Positions 48,093 to 59,142 of a DNA stretch of 64,000 nucleotides are shown piece by piece (the first letter of the stretch is position 1; each line of letters begins with the position of its first letter). The notes under the pieces are model-generated. The model was given only the letters and a program-made list of their open reading frames with translations, ran no database searches and was not told where the DNA came from. This DNA is from Brassica napus. Its lineage: Eukaryota; Streptophyta; Magnoliopsida; Brassicales; Brassicaceae. Position numbers and translations under genes: made by a program. The stretch spans positions 1 to 64,000 of the forward strand of contig NW_026015054.1 in assembly GCF_020379485.1 (NCBI RefSeq), in the 5' to 3' direction.

Positions 48093-50005
48093 TTCCCTCC
48101 CTCTTGAAGAGGTTCTGGCCTCAGAACACCATCATCTGCAAAGTCATCACTACTATCTGCATGGAAAGGAGACAAATCCGAGACATTGAAAGTATGTGAA
48201 ATTTTAAATTCAGCTGGGAGGTCAAGGATATAGGCATTGTCGTTGATCTTCTTTAGGATGCGGAATGGTCCTGTCCCACGAGGAGAGAGCTTGGACTTCC
48301 GGGCTTCTGGAAACCTCTCGGGCCGCATGTGTAACCACACCAAGTCCCCGGGTTCGAACAGTACCTCCTTCCTCTTCTGGTCATACTTGGCCTTGACCTT
48401 AGCCGCCTTCGCTTCTATCCTCTCCTTGACCTTCAGGTGCATGTTCTTAACAAACTCTGCCTTGGCGACTCCATCACGACTGCGGTACATGGAGCTGGGC
48501 AGTTCGGTGAAGTCTAAAGGAGTCTCTGGCTGAAACCCATAAACAATCTCAAAAGGTGACAGGTTAGTAGTAGAGTGCCTAGCATGGTTATAAGCAAACT
48601 CAACAAAAGGCAAACATGACAACCAATTTCTTAAATTCTTACCGACCGTAGCTCTCAACAGTTGAGAGAGTGTACGGTTTACTACCTCAGTCTGGCCGTC
48701 GGTCTGGGGATGGCAAGTGGTCGAGAATAGTAGCTTGGTTCCGAACTTGCCCCATAGTGTCCTCCAGAAATGGCTGAGGAACTTGGCATCACGGTCAGAC
48801 ACAATGGTTCGAGGAACACCATGTAGTCGAACCACTTCTTTGAAGAATAGGTCGGCGGTCTGAGTGGCATCATTAGTGGTGTTACAGGCTATGAAATGGG
48901 CCATCTTGGAGAACCTGTCTACCACTACAAAAATGGAATCCTTGTGGTTTATCTTGGGTAAACCCAGCACAAAGTCCATAGAAATGTCTACCCAAGGGTG
49001 GTTAGGAATCGGCAATGGCATTTGTAAACCGTAAGGATGTGACCTGGACTTGGTTTTAAGGCAAGTAGTGCACTTGGCGCATATGCTCTCCACATCCCTC
49101 TTCATGTTTGGCCAAAAGAAATGTTCAGTTAGGACACTCAAGGTCTTGTCCCGACCAAAGTGTCCCATGAGGCCGCCACCATGGGCCTCCCGAACCAGCA
49201 GTTCCCTCATGGCTCCTTTGGGAATGCACAACCTCTTTCCCTTGAACAGGAACCCCTCATGCTGGTAGTATGGCCCGAAAGCCCCCTTCTCAGTGTTCCT
49301 GAAAACTTCATTAAAATCAAGATCAGTGGCATAAGATTCTTTAATATGTTCGAAACCCATGATCTTGGCCTCCATGGTCACAATGAGAGTGTGTCTCCGG
49401 GACAGTGCATCGGCCACCACATTGTCCTTGCCCTTCTTGTACTTGATCACATAGGGAAAGGTCTCCACGAACTCGAGCCATCTGGCGTGCCTCTTCTTGA
49501 GTGTGGTCTGTCCCCTCAAGTGCTTAAGTGTCTCATGATCTGTATGAATAACAAATTCCTTAGACAAAAGGTAATGCTGCCAAGTTTCAAGGGACCTTAC
49601 TAGAGCGTATAGCTCTTTGTCATAGGTTGGGTAGTTGAGGGCAGCTCCACTCAGTTTCTCACTAAAGAATGCCACTGGTCGGCCCCCTTGAGTGAGGACA
49701 GCTCCAATGCCTGTACCTGATGCATCACACTCAATCTCAAAAGTTTTATTAAAATCAGGGAGTGTAAGAACGGGTGCATGAGTTAAACTATATTTAAGCT
49801 TGTTGAAAGACTCCTCTTGGGCAGGGCCCCAAACAAAGGATACATTCTTCTTGATCACTGAGGTCATGGGAGCAGCAATGGTGCTGAAGTCCTTGACAAA
49901 CCGCCTATAGAAGCTGGCTAGGCCATGGAAACTTCGGACTTGCCCAATAGTGGTCGGTGTGGGCCAGTCTTGGATGGCCTTGATCTTCTCCTCATCGACC
50001 TTCAA
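47768..50005 (-). pseudogene. pol: A4 polyprotein, downstream part: end of RT, RNase H, integrase, LTR-encoded tail
   Basis: An open frame of 745 residues, separated from the upstream part by one frameshift. RNase H has ECDASGTG (D94 in this frame). The integrase zinc-binding region has HFFWPNMKR and CAKCTTC. The catalytic residues are D344, D404 and E440 (35 residues between the last two). After [12 protein letters not shown] comes an acidic linker, then from about residue 639 a tail encoded by the 3' LTR ([21 protein letters not shown]). No classical chromodomain is seen. CRM-clade chromoviruses are known for a C-terminal motif region that runs into the 3' LTR; the match here is by organisation, not alignment. 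The stop is at 47768-47770. Confidence 0.9.
48093..48105 (-). other. Polypurine tract of A4
   Basis: AAGAGGGAGGGAA on the minus strand, adjacent to the 3' LTR. Confidence 0.92.
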
Positions 50006-52553
50006 CCTTCAAACCCTGTGAGCTCACAACAAAGCCTAAAAATATTAACTGGTCAGTGCAAAATACACACTTCTTGAGATTGGCAAAGAGTCCTTCCTGC
50101 CTGAGCGCCTTCAAAACCTGTTCTACATGACTAATGTGATCGGATAAGCACTGACTATAGATCAATATGTCATCAAAATAGACAACCACAAATTTACCAA
50201 TGTAGGGCCTTAGAACCTCGTTCATAAGCCTCATGAAGGTGCTAGGGGCGTTGGTAAGACCAAAGGGCATCACCAGCCACTCATACAAGCCTTGCTTGGT
50301 CTTGAAAGCAGTCTTCCACTCGTCTCCCTCCTTCATCCGAACTTGGTGATAGCCACTCCTAAGATCAATCTTGGAAAACACTGTGGAACCACTCAGTTCA
50401 TCTAACATATCATCAAGTCTAGGAATGGGGTACCGATATTTTATGGTGATGTTGTTGATGGCTCGGCAATCAACACACATACGCCATGTTCCATCCTTCT
50501 TAGGCACCAAGAGGACGGGAACTGCACATGGGCTGAGACTCTCTCGAATGTACCCCTTGTCCATGAGGTCTTGGACCTGTCTCTCCAGCTCCTTAGCCTC
50601 CTCCGGATTGACTCGGTACGCGGCTCGGTTTGGAAGTGGGGCGCCTGGCACAAAGTCTATCTGATGTTCGATGCCTCGGAGGGGTGGTAAGCCGGCTGGT
50701 ATCTCCTCAGGGAACACGTCCTTGTACTGGTCCATTAGTACTTGCATCTCAGCTGGACAATCTGGTGCCTCAAAGCCTGCAAAACAACCTTCCTTGAAAA
50801 CCATTAGTAGCACCTGTGTGTCTTGCTGCAATGATTTAATCAATTTACTAGAAGAGATGTAAAGGTTAGTTTTACTAAACAGTCCAGACTGATCCATGGC
50901 CCTCTGCATCTCGTACACCTCTTGTGGACTGAGAGGAGCCAGGCTGTGCTTCTTGTTGTTGTGGGTAAAGCTGTAGATGTTAGTCCTCCCATGGTGAATG
51001 GTCTCCTTGTCAAACTGCCAAGGCCTCCCTAACAGTAGATGCCCGGCTTGCATAGGAACCACATCACACTTCACCTGGTCCTGGTACTTACCAATACAAA
51101 AGGAAACAACAACTTGCTCCGAGATTTTAAGCTCCGTCTCATCATTGAGCCACTTGAGCTTGTATGGCCTGGGGTGTGGCAACTTTGCTAGTCCTAACTT
51201 TTCAACAAGGTACCTGCTGGCCACGTTAGTGCAAGAGCCACCATCAATAATTAGACTACATACCTTGCCCTCCACACTACATCTAGTATGGAAGATGCTC
51301 TCTCGTTGGACGGTTTCTGGATCAAAGAGAGCACTGAGAGCTCGTCTGACCACCAGCAGCTCACCAGTTTCAGCATAGTCCACTATCTCGTCACCTGAGT
51401 CAGCCATCTCTACATCGGCCTCGTCTTGGGACTCATACTCGCCGTCTGCCTTAAGGATCATGACACGCTTGTTCGGACAGTCCCTGGCGTAGTGCCCCTT
51501 CCCCTGACATTTGAAACAAGTAATATCACGAGTTCTTTGAGCTTGGGTTTGTCCCTTACCTGGTTCGGATGAACCTGGTTTGGACTGGTCGGATTGGCTC
51601 TTCTTGAACCGGTTTTCCACTTCAATGGATTTGTTCTTCTCAGCCCCTTTGGATCCGGATGAAGCCCATGGCGTCTTGCTCCTGGCACTAGAGGCGTTCT
51701 TCCTTTTAATGTGTTGCTCGGCCTGGATGGCATAGTGGAGGAGATCATTGAAGTTGACGTAGGTCTGCCTCTCCACCTTGCGAGCGATGCGGTCTTGAAG
51801 GCCTTCCAAGAACTGAGCCATCATAACCTCTTCGGTCTCGCGCGTCCTGAGCTTGTTCTTGAGAGCCTCAAACTCCTCAAAGTACTCCTCTACGGACCTA
51901 GTACCCTGAGACAACTTGCGAAAACGTTTTAGTAAGTCCCGCTGATAATATGAGGGAATATACCTTGCACGGAGCTTAGCTCGCATCTCATCCCAAGTCT
52001 CAATCCTATAGACTCTGCCAACCTCGGCTACTTCCCTGTCCCACCAGGTTAGGGCATTGTCCGTCAGTTGGGCTGCGGCTAAGGCGATCTTCTTGGCCTC
52101 GGTATAGCGGTAGTACTCAAAGATGTACTCCATGCGCCTCTCCCATTCAATGTAGGCGTCCGGGTCAACCTTTCCAGCAAAGGTTGGAGGAGTCAGTTTG
52201 AGATCCTTGCCTCCTTGCCAAGCTACTTCATCGTCTCGGAATCTCCTTCGGACCGGGCTCCCATCGCCTTGGACCCGATACTCCCGTCGGTTCCCACGTC
52301 CGGCCCGTTCGTGCCGCGGCTCTTCCGGTTCGGTACGGTCAGTGTCCGAGTTGTCCTCACTGGATTGGGACTGTTGTTCCTCTGGAATGGGTTGGTTTCT
52401 CCTCCTTGGCCGTGGTACATTAGCTCGATCCCTTCCTGCTATCTGAGCCAGCTGCTCAGTCACAGTAGCCAGTGCGGCTTGGAGTTCAGCATGGTTGGCC
52501 ATCAGCTGAGCATTAATCTCGGCTTGTGTTGGTGCTCCATTTAGGTCTCCCAT
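49992..52553 (-). pseudogene. gag-pol: A4 polyprotein, upstream part: gag, protease, most of RT
   Basis: An open frame of 853 residues from the ATG at 52551-52553. Gag: N-terminal coiled-coil-like stretch, acidic and Arg-rich linker, gag core at about residues 135-285 (TWWDREV, RVYRIETW, EEYFEEFEALK), CCHC knuckle C346, C349, H354, C359. The protease has LIIDGGSC with D437; DGG in place of DTG/DSG is common in plant gypsy relatives of this type. The RT has YFDD (D794, D795). The frame ends just after RT because a 7-bp unit (CCTTCAA on the plus strand, 49999-50012) is present twice, which shifts the frame. This is the only coding lesion I see in the element. Confidence 0.93.
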
Positions 52554-53005
52554 GGTTTTTCCTGCGACAAGAGAGGAAGGAAAGGGTGATTTGCAAAGAA
52601 TCTGTAGAAGAAGAAAAAGGATATATAACTATGATATGCAATGAATGTAAATCTTCCTTTTCTTTTTGTGTTAAAAATCAAAAATTTAAAATAGGAAAGC
52701 GCAATCTTTTTTTTTTTTTAAATATGGAAAAACTTGAAGTGCAAGCCAAGAAAATTAAATGCAATTAAATGGAAATCCGATCAAAAAGGAAAGTGAAATC
52801 GATGGTTGCCAAAAAACAAGTTACTCGATTGAAAGATGCACAAAAATGGATCAAAAGATATGCAGGAAAAGAACAAGTTTGAACTCGCCAAGAACAGCAA
52901 GAACAAGTGCAAAATTTTTTTTTTTTTTTGAAAGACAAGATGATGAACCAAACAAATAACAAAAGTAACAAGGATAGGATACAACCGAAGGTGTAGGAGC
53001 TTTGA
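52554..53005 (-). other. Untranslated leader of A4
   Basis: 452 bp between primer site and gag start, T/A-rich with homopolymer runs; conserved in A2 and A3. It presumably holds packaging signals; I see no gene. Confidence 0.7.
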
Positions 53006-53017
53006 GCTCTGATACCA
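53006..53017 (-). other. Primer-binding site of A4 (initiator Met tRNA)
   Basis: TGGTATCAGAGC on the minus strand, three bases inside the 5' LTR end. Confidence 0.93.
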
Positions 53018-53020
53018 AAA

Positions 53021-54106
53021 TGATACAGGCCGGGAATCAGATTGAACGGACGGACGGTCTGAGGTTCAAGAACTCGGACTGGACAGAACAGACGGACGGC
53101 TAGGGGACGGCTAGACGGACGTGATGGAGTGGGAGATGGCCGATCTGGTTCTTTTTATGGGTTTTTGATAATGAATGGAAAAATCTAGAACTATATGATG
53201 CAAGATAAAACAAAATAAGTGAAGGATAGAGGTTATGGAGGATGGATCCTTGTTGCTGGATGTGTATCTCTCTCAACAAGAACAGTGGATGGAGGTGGAT
53301 AGATATGGGATTTGGCTTGCTGGATGTGTATCACTCTCAAGGCAAATCGATGGATGGAATGGAGTTGAAGAATCGCCACAAGCTTGGTGGTTTGAAGCTT
53401 GATAAGATTCGGCTGCTCTCTCTTGTTTCTCACAGAAAAAGACTTAGGGTTTTAGGTTTGCAAAGGCAAAATTATTTCATAAAAGACTTAGGCCAAAAAT
53501 CGCCAACTTCATGGAGTTATATAGGGTTTACCCCTTATGGGACTCAAAGATAAAAAGGCCTTAAACAAGCTGGCCGAAAATGAGGCTGAAACAATAGCCC
53601 AAAGTCTTAACCAAATAAATTAAAATAAACCAGACATCTGGTTGTCGGTTTGAGAAGGCCTAGACCAAGGCTAATAGCATGCTTGCATGTTGCCTCATTA
53701 AAACCTTACCAAGAAAACCCAATGGGACAAAACCTGGTGAGGAAAAAGAGTACAACACATGCTACTCCCCTTGGTGGTTGGCTAGATCTCAGAACCGGAA
53801 AGAGTTGGAGTGGATGAAATGGAAACTGAGTCTGGACCAAGCTCGGATGTGGAAATGATAAGTCCGGCTTGGTTGAGTCTGAACTGGATCGGGTCGGCCG
53901 CGTCCTGAACCTCCTTTGGGCCGGCTTGATCTTGAATCTTCAACTGGACCATCTTCTCAATCAGCAGCTGGTCCTGGTCAGTCTGTCCATCTTAATCAAG
54001 GATTTGTTGGACAGCTTTGGTGAAACCTTCTCGCAAGGCCCTGGTTCCACTCCGGGTAGTCGGACCGCGCCTAACTATGGGAACCTCTACTTGGATGGCC
54101 TCATCA
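53021..54106 (-). repeat. 5' LTR of A4
   Basis: On the minus strand it starts at 54106 with TGATGAGGCC and ends at 53021 with GGCCTGTATCA, followed by AAA-complement and the primer site. Nearly identical to 47009-48092. Confidence 0.95.
53517..53523 (-). promoter_or_regulatory. TATA box in A4 5' LTR
   Basis: TATATAA on the minus strand at the conserved LTR position; likely promoter of the youngest family A copy. Confidence 0.65.
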
Positions 54107-57100
54107 CTTGGACTCAGCACGCTGACCCTTCCTGTGGACAGTTCGGGTGATTTTGTCCCACGTGGGCTGTCTGTTCAGTACACATAGGACGTCTGTGGGT
54201 GTCCGTGTGTGTCTGTGTGTGTCCGTCAGCACACACACATGACGTTTGTGGGTGTCCATTAGTACACATATCAGCACGCTGGTCCTTGGACTCAGCACGC
54301 TGGCCCTTCCCGTGGATTGTTCGGGTGATTTTGGCCCACGTGGGCTGTCTGTTCAGTACACACAGGACGTCCATGGGTGTCCGTCAGCACACACATGACG
54401 TCTGTGTGTGTCTGACAGCACACACAAGACGTCCGTGGCTGTCCGTGTGTGTCCATCAGCACACACAGGACGTCTGTGGCTGTCCATCAGTACACATATC
54501 AGCATGTTGGTCCTTGGACTCAGCACGCTGACCCTTCCTGTGGACTGTTCGGGTGATTTTGGCCCACGTGGGCTGTCTGTTCAGTACACACAGGACGTCC
54601 GGGGGTGTCCGCCTGCACAGACAGGACGTCTGTGGCTTTCCGTCAGCACACACATGACGTCTGTGGCTGTCCATCAGTACACATATCAGCACGCTAATTT
54701 TTGGACTCAGCACGCTGCTCCTTCCCGTGGACTGTTCGGGTGATTTTGGCCCGCGTGGGCTGTCTGTTCAGTACACAGAGGACGTCTGTGGGTGTCCGTC
54801 AGCACACACAGGACGTCTGTGGCTGTTCGTCAGCACACACAGGACGTCCGTGTGTGTCCGTCAGCACACACAGAATGTCCCTGTGTGTCCATGTGTGCCC
54901 GTCAGCACACACAGGACGTCCGTGGCTGTCCATCAGTACATATATCAGCACACTGGTCTTTGGACTCAGCACGCTGCTCCTTCCCGTGGACTGTTCGGGT
55001 GATTTTGGCCGACGTGGGCTGTCTGTTCAGTACACACAGGACGTCTGTGGATGTCCCTCAGCACACACAGGACGTCCGTGGGTGTCCGTCAGCACATACA
55101 TGACGTCCGTGGCTGTCCATGTGTGTCTGTGTGTGTCCGTCAGCACACACAGAACGTATGTGGCTGTCCATCAGTACACATATCAGCACGTTGGTCCTTG
55201 GACTCAGCACGCTGGCTCTTCCTGTGGACTGTTTGGGTGTTTTTGGCCCACGTGGGCTGTCTGTTCAGTACACACAGGACGTCCGTGGGTGTCCGCCAGC
55301 ACACACAGGACGTCTGTGGCTGTCCGTGTGTGTCCGTCAACACACCCAGGACGTCTGTGGCTGTACATCAGTACACATATCAGCACGTTGGTCCTTGGAC
55401 TCAACACGCTGACCCTTCCTGTGGACTGTTCTGGTGATTTTGGCCCACATGGGCTGTCTATTCAGTACACACAGGACGTCCGTGGGTGTCCGCCTGTACA
55501 GACAGGACGTCCGTGGCTGTCCGTCATCACACACAGGACGTCCGTGGCTGTCCGTGTGTGTCTGTGTGTGTCCGCCAGCACACACAGAACGTCCGTGGCT
55601 GTTCGTGGCTGTCCGTCAGCACACACTTGACGTCTGTGGCTGTCCGTGTGTGTCTGTGTGTGTCCGTCAGCACACACACATGACGTCTGTGGCTGTCCAT
55701 TAGTACACATATCAGCACGCTGGTCCTTCCCGTGGATTGTTCGGGTGATTTTGGCCCACGTGGGCTGTCTGTTCAGTACACACAGGACGTCCATGGGTGT
55801 CCGTCAGCACACACATGACGTCTGTGTGTGTCCGACAGCACTCACAAGACGTCTGTGGCTGTCCGTGTGTGTCCGTCAGCACACACAGGACGTCTGTGGC
55901 TGTCCATCAGTACACATATCAGCACGTTGGTCCTTGGACTCAGCACGCTGACCCTTCCCGTGGACTGTTCGGGTGATTTTGGCCCACGTGGGCTGTCTGT
56001 TCAGTACACACAGGACGTCCGTGGGTGTCCGCCTGCACAGACAGGACGTCAGTGGCTTTCCGTCAGCACACACATGACGTCCGTGGCTGTCCATCAGTAC
56101 ACATATCAGCACGCTAATTTTTGGACTCAGCACGCTGCTCCTTCCCGTGGACTGTTCGGGTGATTTTGGCCCGCGTGGGCTGTCTGTTCAGTACACAGAG
56201 GACGTCTGTGGGTGTCCGTCAGCACACACAGGACGTCTGTGGCTGTTCGTCAGCACACACAGGACGTACGTGTGTGTCCGTCAGCACACACAGAACGTCC
56301 CTGTGTGTCCATGTGTGCCCGTCAGCACACACAGGACGTCCGTGGCTGTCCATCAGTACATATATCAGCACACTGGTCTTTGGACTCAGCACGCTGCTCC
56401 TTCCCGTGGACTGATCGGGTGATTTTGGCCCACGTGGGCTATCTGTTCAGTACACACAGGACGTCAGTGGATGTCCCTCAGCACACACAGGACGTCCGTG
56501 GGTGTCCGTCAGCACATACAGGACGTCCGTGGCTGTCCATGTGTGTCTGTGTGTGTCCGTCAGCACACACAGAACGTCCGTGGCTGTCCATCAGTACACA
56601 TATCAGCACGTTGGTCCTTGGACTCAGCACGCTGGCTCTTCCTGTGGACTGTTTGGGTGTTTTTGGCCCACGTGGGCTGTCTGTTCAGTACACACAGGAC
56701 GTCCGTGGGTGTCCGCCAGCACACACAGGACGTCTGTGGCTGTCCGTGTGTGTCCGTCAACACACACAGGACATCTGTGGCTGTACATCAGTACACATAT
56801 CAGCCCATTGGTCCTTGGACTCAACACGCTGACCCTTCCTGTGGACTGTTCGGGTGATTTTGGCCCACGTGGGCTGTCTATTCAGTACACACAGGACGTC
56901 CGTGGGTGTCCGCCTGTACAGACAGGACGTCCGTGGCTGTCCGTCATCACACACAGGACGTCCGTGGCTGTCCGTGTGTGTCTGTGTGTGTCCGCCAGCA
57001 CACACAGGACGTCCGTGGCTGTTCGTGGCTGTCTGTCAGCACACACAGGACGTCTGTGGCTGTCTGTGTGTGTCTTTGTGTGTCCGTCAGCACACACACA

Positions 57101-59142
57101 TGACGTCTGTGGCTGTCCATTAGTACACATATCAGCACGCTGGTCCTTCCCGTGGATTGTTCGGGTGATTTTGGCCCACGTGGGCTGTCTGTTCAGTACA
57201 TATAGAACGTCCATGGGTGTCCATCAGCACACACATGACGTCTGTGTGTGTCCAACAGCACAACACAAGACGTCTGTGGCTGTCCGTGTGTATCCATCAG
57301 CACACACAGGACGTCTGTGGCTGTCCATCAGTACACATATCAGCACGTTGGTCCTTGGACTCAGCACGCTGACCCTTCCCGTGGACTGTTCAGGTGATTT
57401 TGGCCCACGTGGGCTGTCTGTTCAGTACACACAGGACGTCCGTGGGTGTCTGCCTGCACAGACAGGACGTCAGTGGCTTTCCGTCAGCACACACATGACG
57501 TCCGTGGCTGTCCATCAGTACACATATCAGCACGCTAATTTTTGGACTCAGCACGCTGCTCCTTCCCGTGGACTGTTCGGGTGATTTTGGCCCGCGTGGG
57601 CTGTCTGTTCAGTACACAGAGGACGTCTGTGGGTGTCCGTCAGCACACACAGGACGTCTGTGGCTGTTCGTCAGCACACACAGGACGTCCGTGTGTGTCC
57701 GTCAGCACACACAGAACGTCCGTGTGTGTCCGTGTGTGTCCATGTGTGCCCGTCAGCACACACAGGACGTCCGTGGCTGTCCATCAGCACATATATCAGC
57801 ACACTGGTCTTTGGACTCAGCACGCTGCTCCTTCCCGTGGACTGTTCGGGTGATTTTGGCCCACGTGGGCTGTCTGTTCAGTACACACAGGACGTCTGTG
57901 GATGTCCCTCAGCACACACAGGACGTCCGTGGGTGTCCGTCAGCACATACAGGACGTCCGTGGCTGTCCATGTGTGTCTGTGTGTGTCTGTCAGAACACA
58001 CAGAACGTCCGTGGCTGTCCATCGGTACACATATCAGCACGTTGGTCCTTGGACTCAGCACGCTGGCTCTTCCTGTGGACTGTTTGGGTGTTTTTGGCCC
58101 ACGTGGAATGTCTGTTAAGTACACACAGGACGTCCGTGGGTGTCCGCCAGCACACACAGGACGTCCGTGGCTGTTCGTGGCTATCCGTCAGCACACACAA
58201 GACGTTTGTGGCTGTCAGTGTGTGTCTGTGTGTGTCCGTCAGCACACACACAAGGCGTCAGTGGCTGTCCATTAGTACACATATCATCACGCTGGCCCTT
58301 CCCGTGGACTGTTCGAATGATTTTGGCCCACGTGGGATGTCTGTTCAGTACAAATAGGACGTCCATGGGTGTCCGTCAGCACACACATGACTTCCGTGTG
58401 TGTCCGACAGCACACACAGGACGTCCGTGGCTGTCCGTGTGTGTCCGTCAACACACACAGGACATCTCTGGCTGTCCATCAGTACACATATCAGCACGTT
58501 GGTCCTTGGACTCAACACGCTGACCCTTCCTGTGGACTGTTCGGGTGATTTTGGCCCACGTGGGCTGTCTATTCAGTACACACAGGACGTCCGTGGGTGT
58601 CCGCCTGTACAGACAGGACGTCGGTGGCTGTCCGTCATCACACACAGGACGTCCGTGGCTGTCCGTGTGTGTCTGTGTGTGTCCGCCAGCACACACAGGA
58701 CGTCCGTGGCTGTCCGTCAGCACACACAGGACGTCTGTGGCTGTCCGTGTGTGTCTGTGTGTGTCCATCAGCACACACATGACGTCTGTGGCTGTCCATT
58801 AGTACACATATCAGCACGCTGGTCCTTGGACTCAGCACGCTGGCCCTTCCCGTGGATTGTTCGGGTGATTTTCGCCCACGTGGGCTGTCTGTTCAGTACA
58901 CACAGGATGTCCATGGGTTTCCCTCAGCACACACATGACGTCTGTGTGTGTCCGACAGCACACACAAGACGTCCGTGGCTGTCCGTGTGTGTCCGTCAGC
59001 ACACACAGGACGTCTGTGGTTGTCCATCAGTACACATATCAGCACGTTGGTCCTTGGACTCAGCATGCTGACCCTTCCCGTGGACTGTTCGGGTGATTTT
59101 GGCCCACGTGGGCTGTCTGTTCAGCACACACAGGACGTTTGT
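54107..59142. repeat. Satellite array 5
   Basis: 5,036 bp of the same satellite, from A4 to the 5' LTR of C1. It starts with the A4 target duplication CTTGG and ends in the subunit CAGGACGTTTGT. Most of it belongs to a 1420-bp higher-order repeat. Confidence 0.97.
54330..59142. repeat. Higher-order repeat B: about 1420 bp, three copies plus part
   Basis: Landmarks recur at 54408/55828, 54701/56121/57542, 54727/56147/57568, 54792/56212/57633 and 55434/56854, steps of 1,420-1,421 bp. The next step (56854 to 58545) is 1,691 bp, about 271 bp longer, equal to one extra basic unit. It uses unit variants seen also in array 3 (for example CTAATTTTTGGACTC), and differs from higher-order repeat A. Confidence 0.9.

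Larger units (their letters stand above)
47009..54106 (-). mobile_element. Family A copy A4: nearly intact LTR retrotransposon
   Basis: 7,098 bp, minus strand, flanked by CTTGG duplications. By eye its LTRs (1,084 and 1,086 bp) differ at roughly a dozen positions, about 99% identity, so this is the youngest family A copy here. Its polyprotein is interrupted only by a 7-bp tandem duplication. It serves as the reference for the family. Confidence 0.97.
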
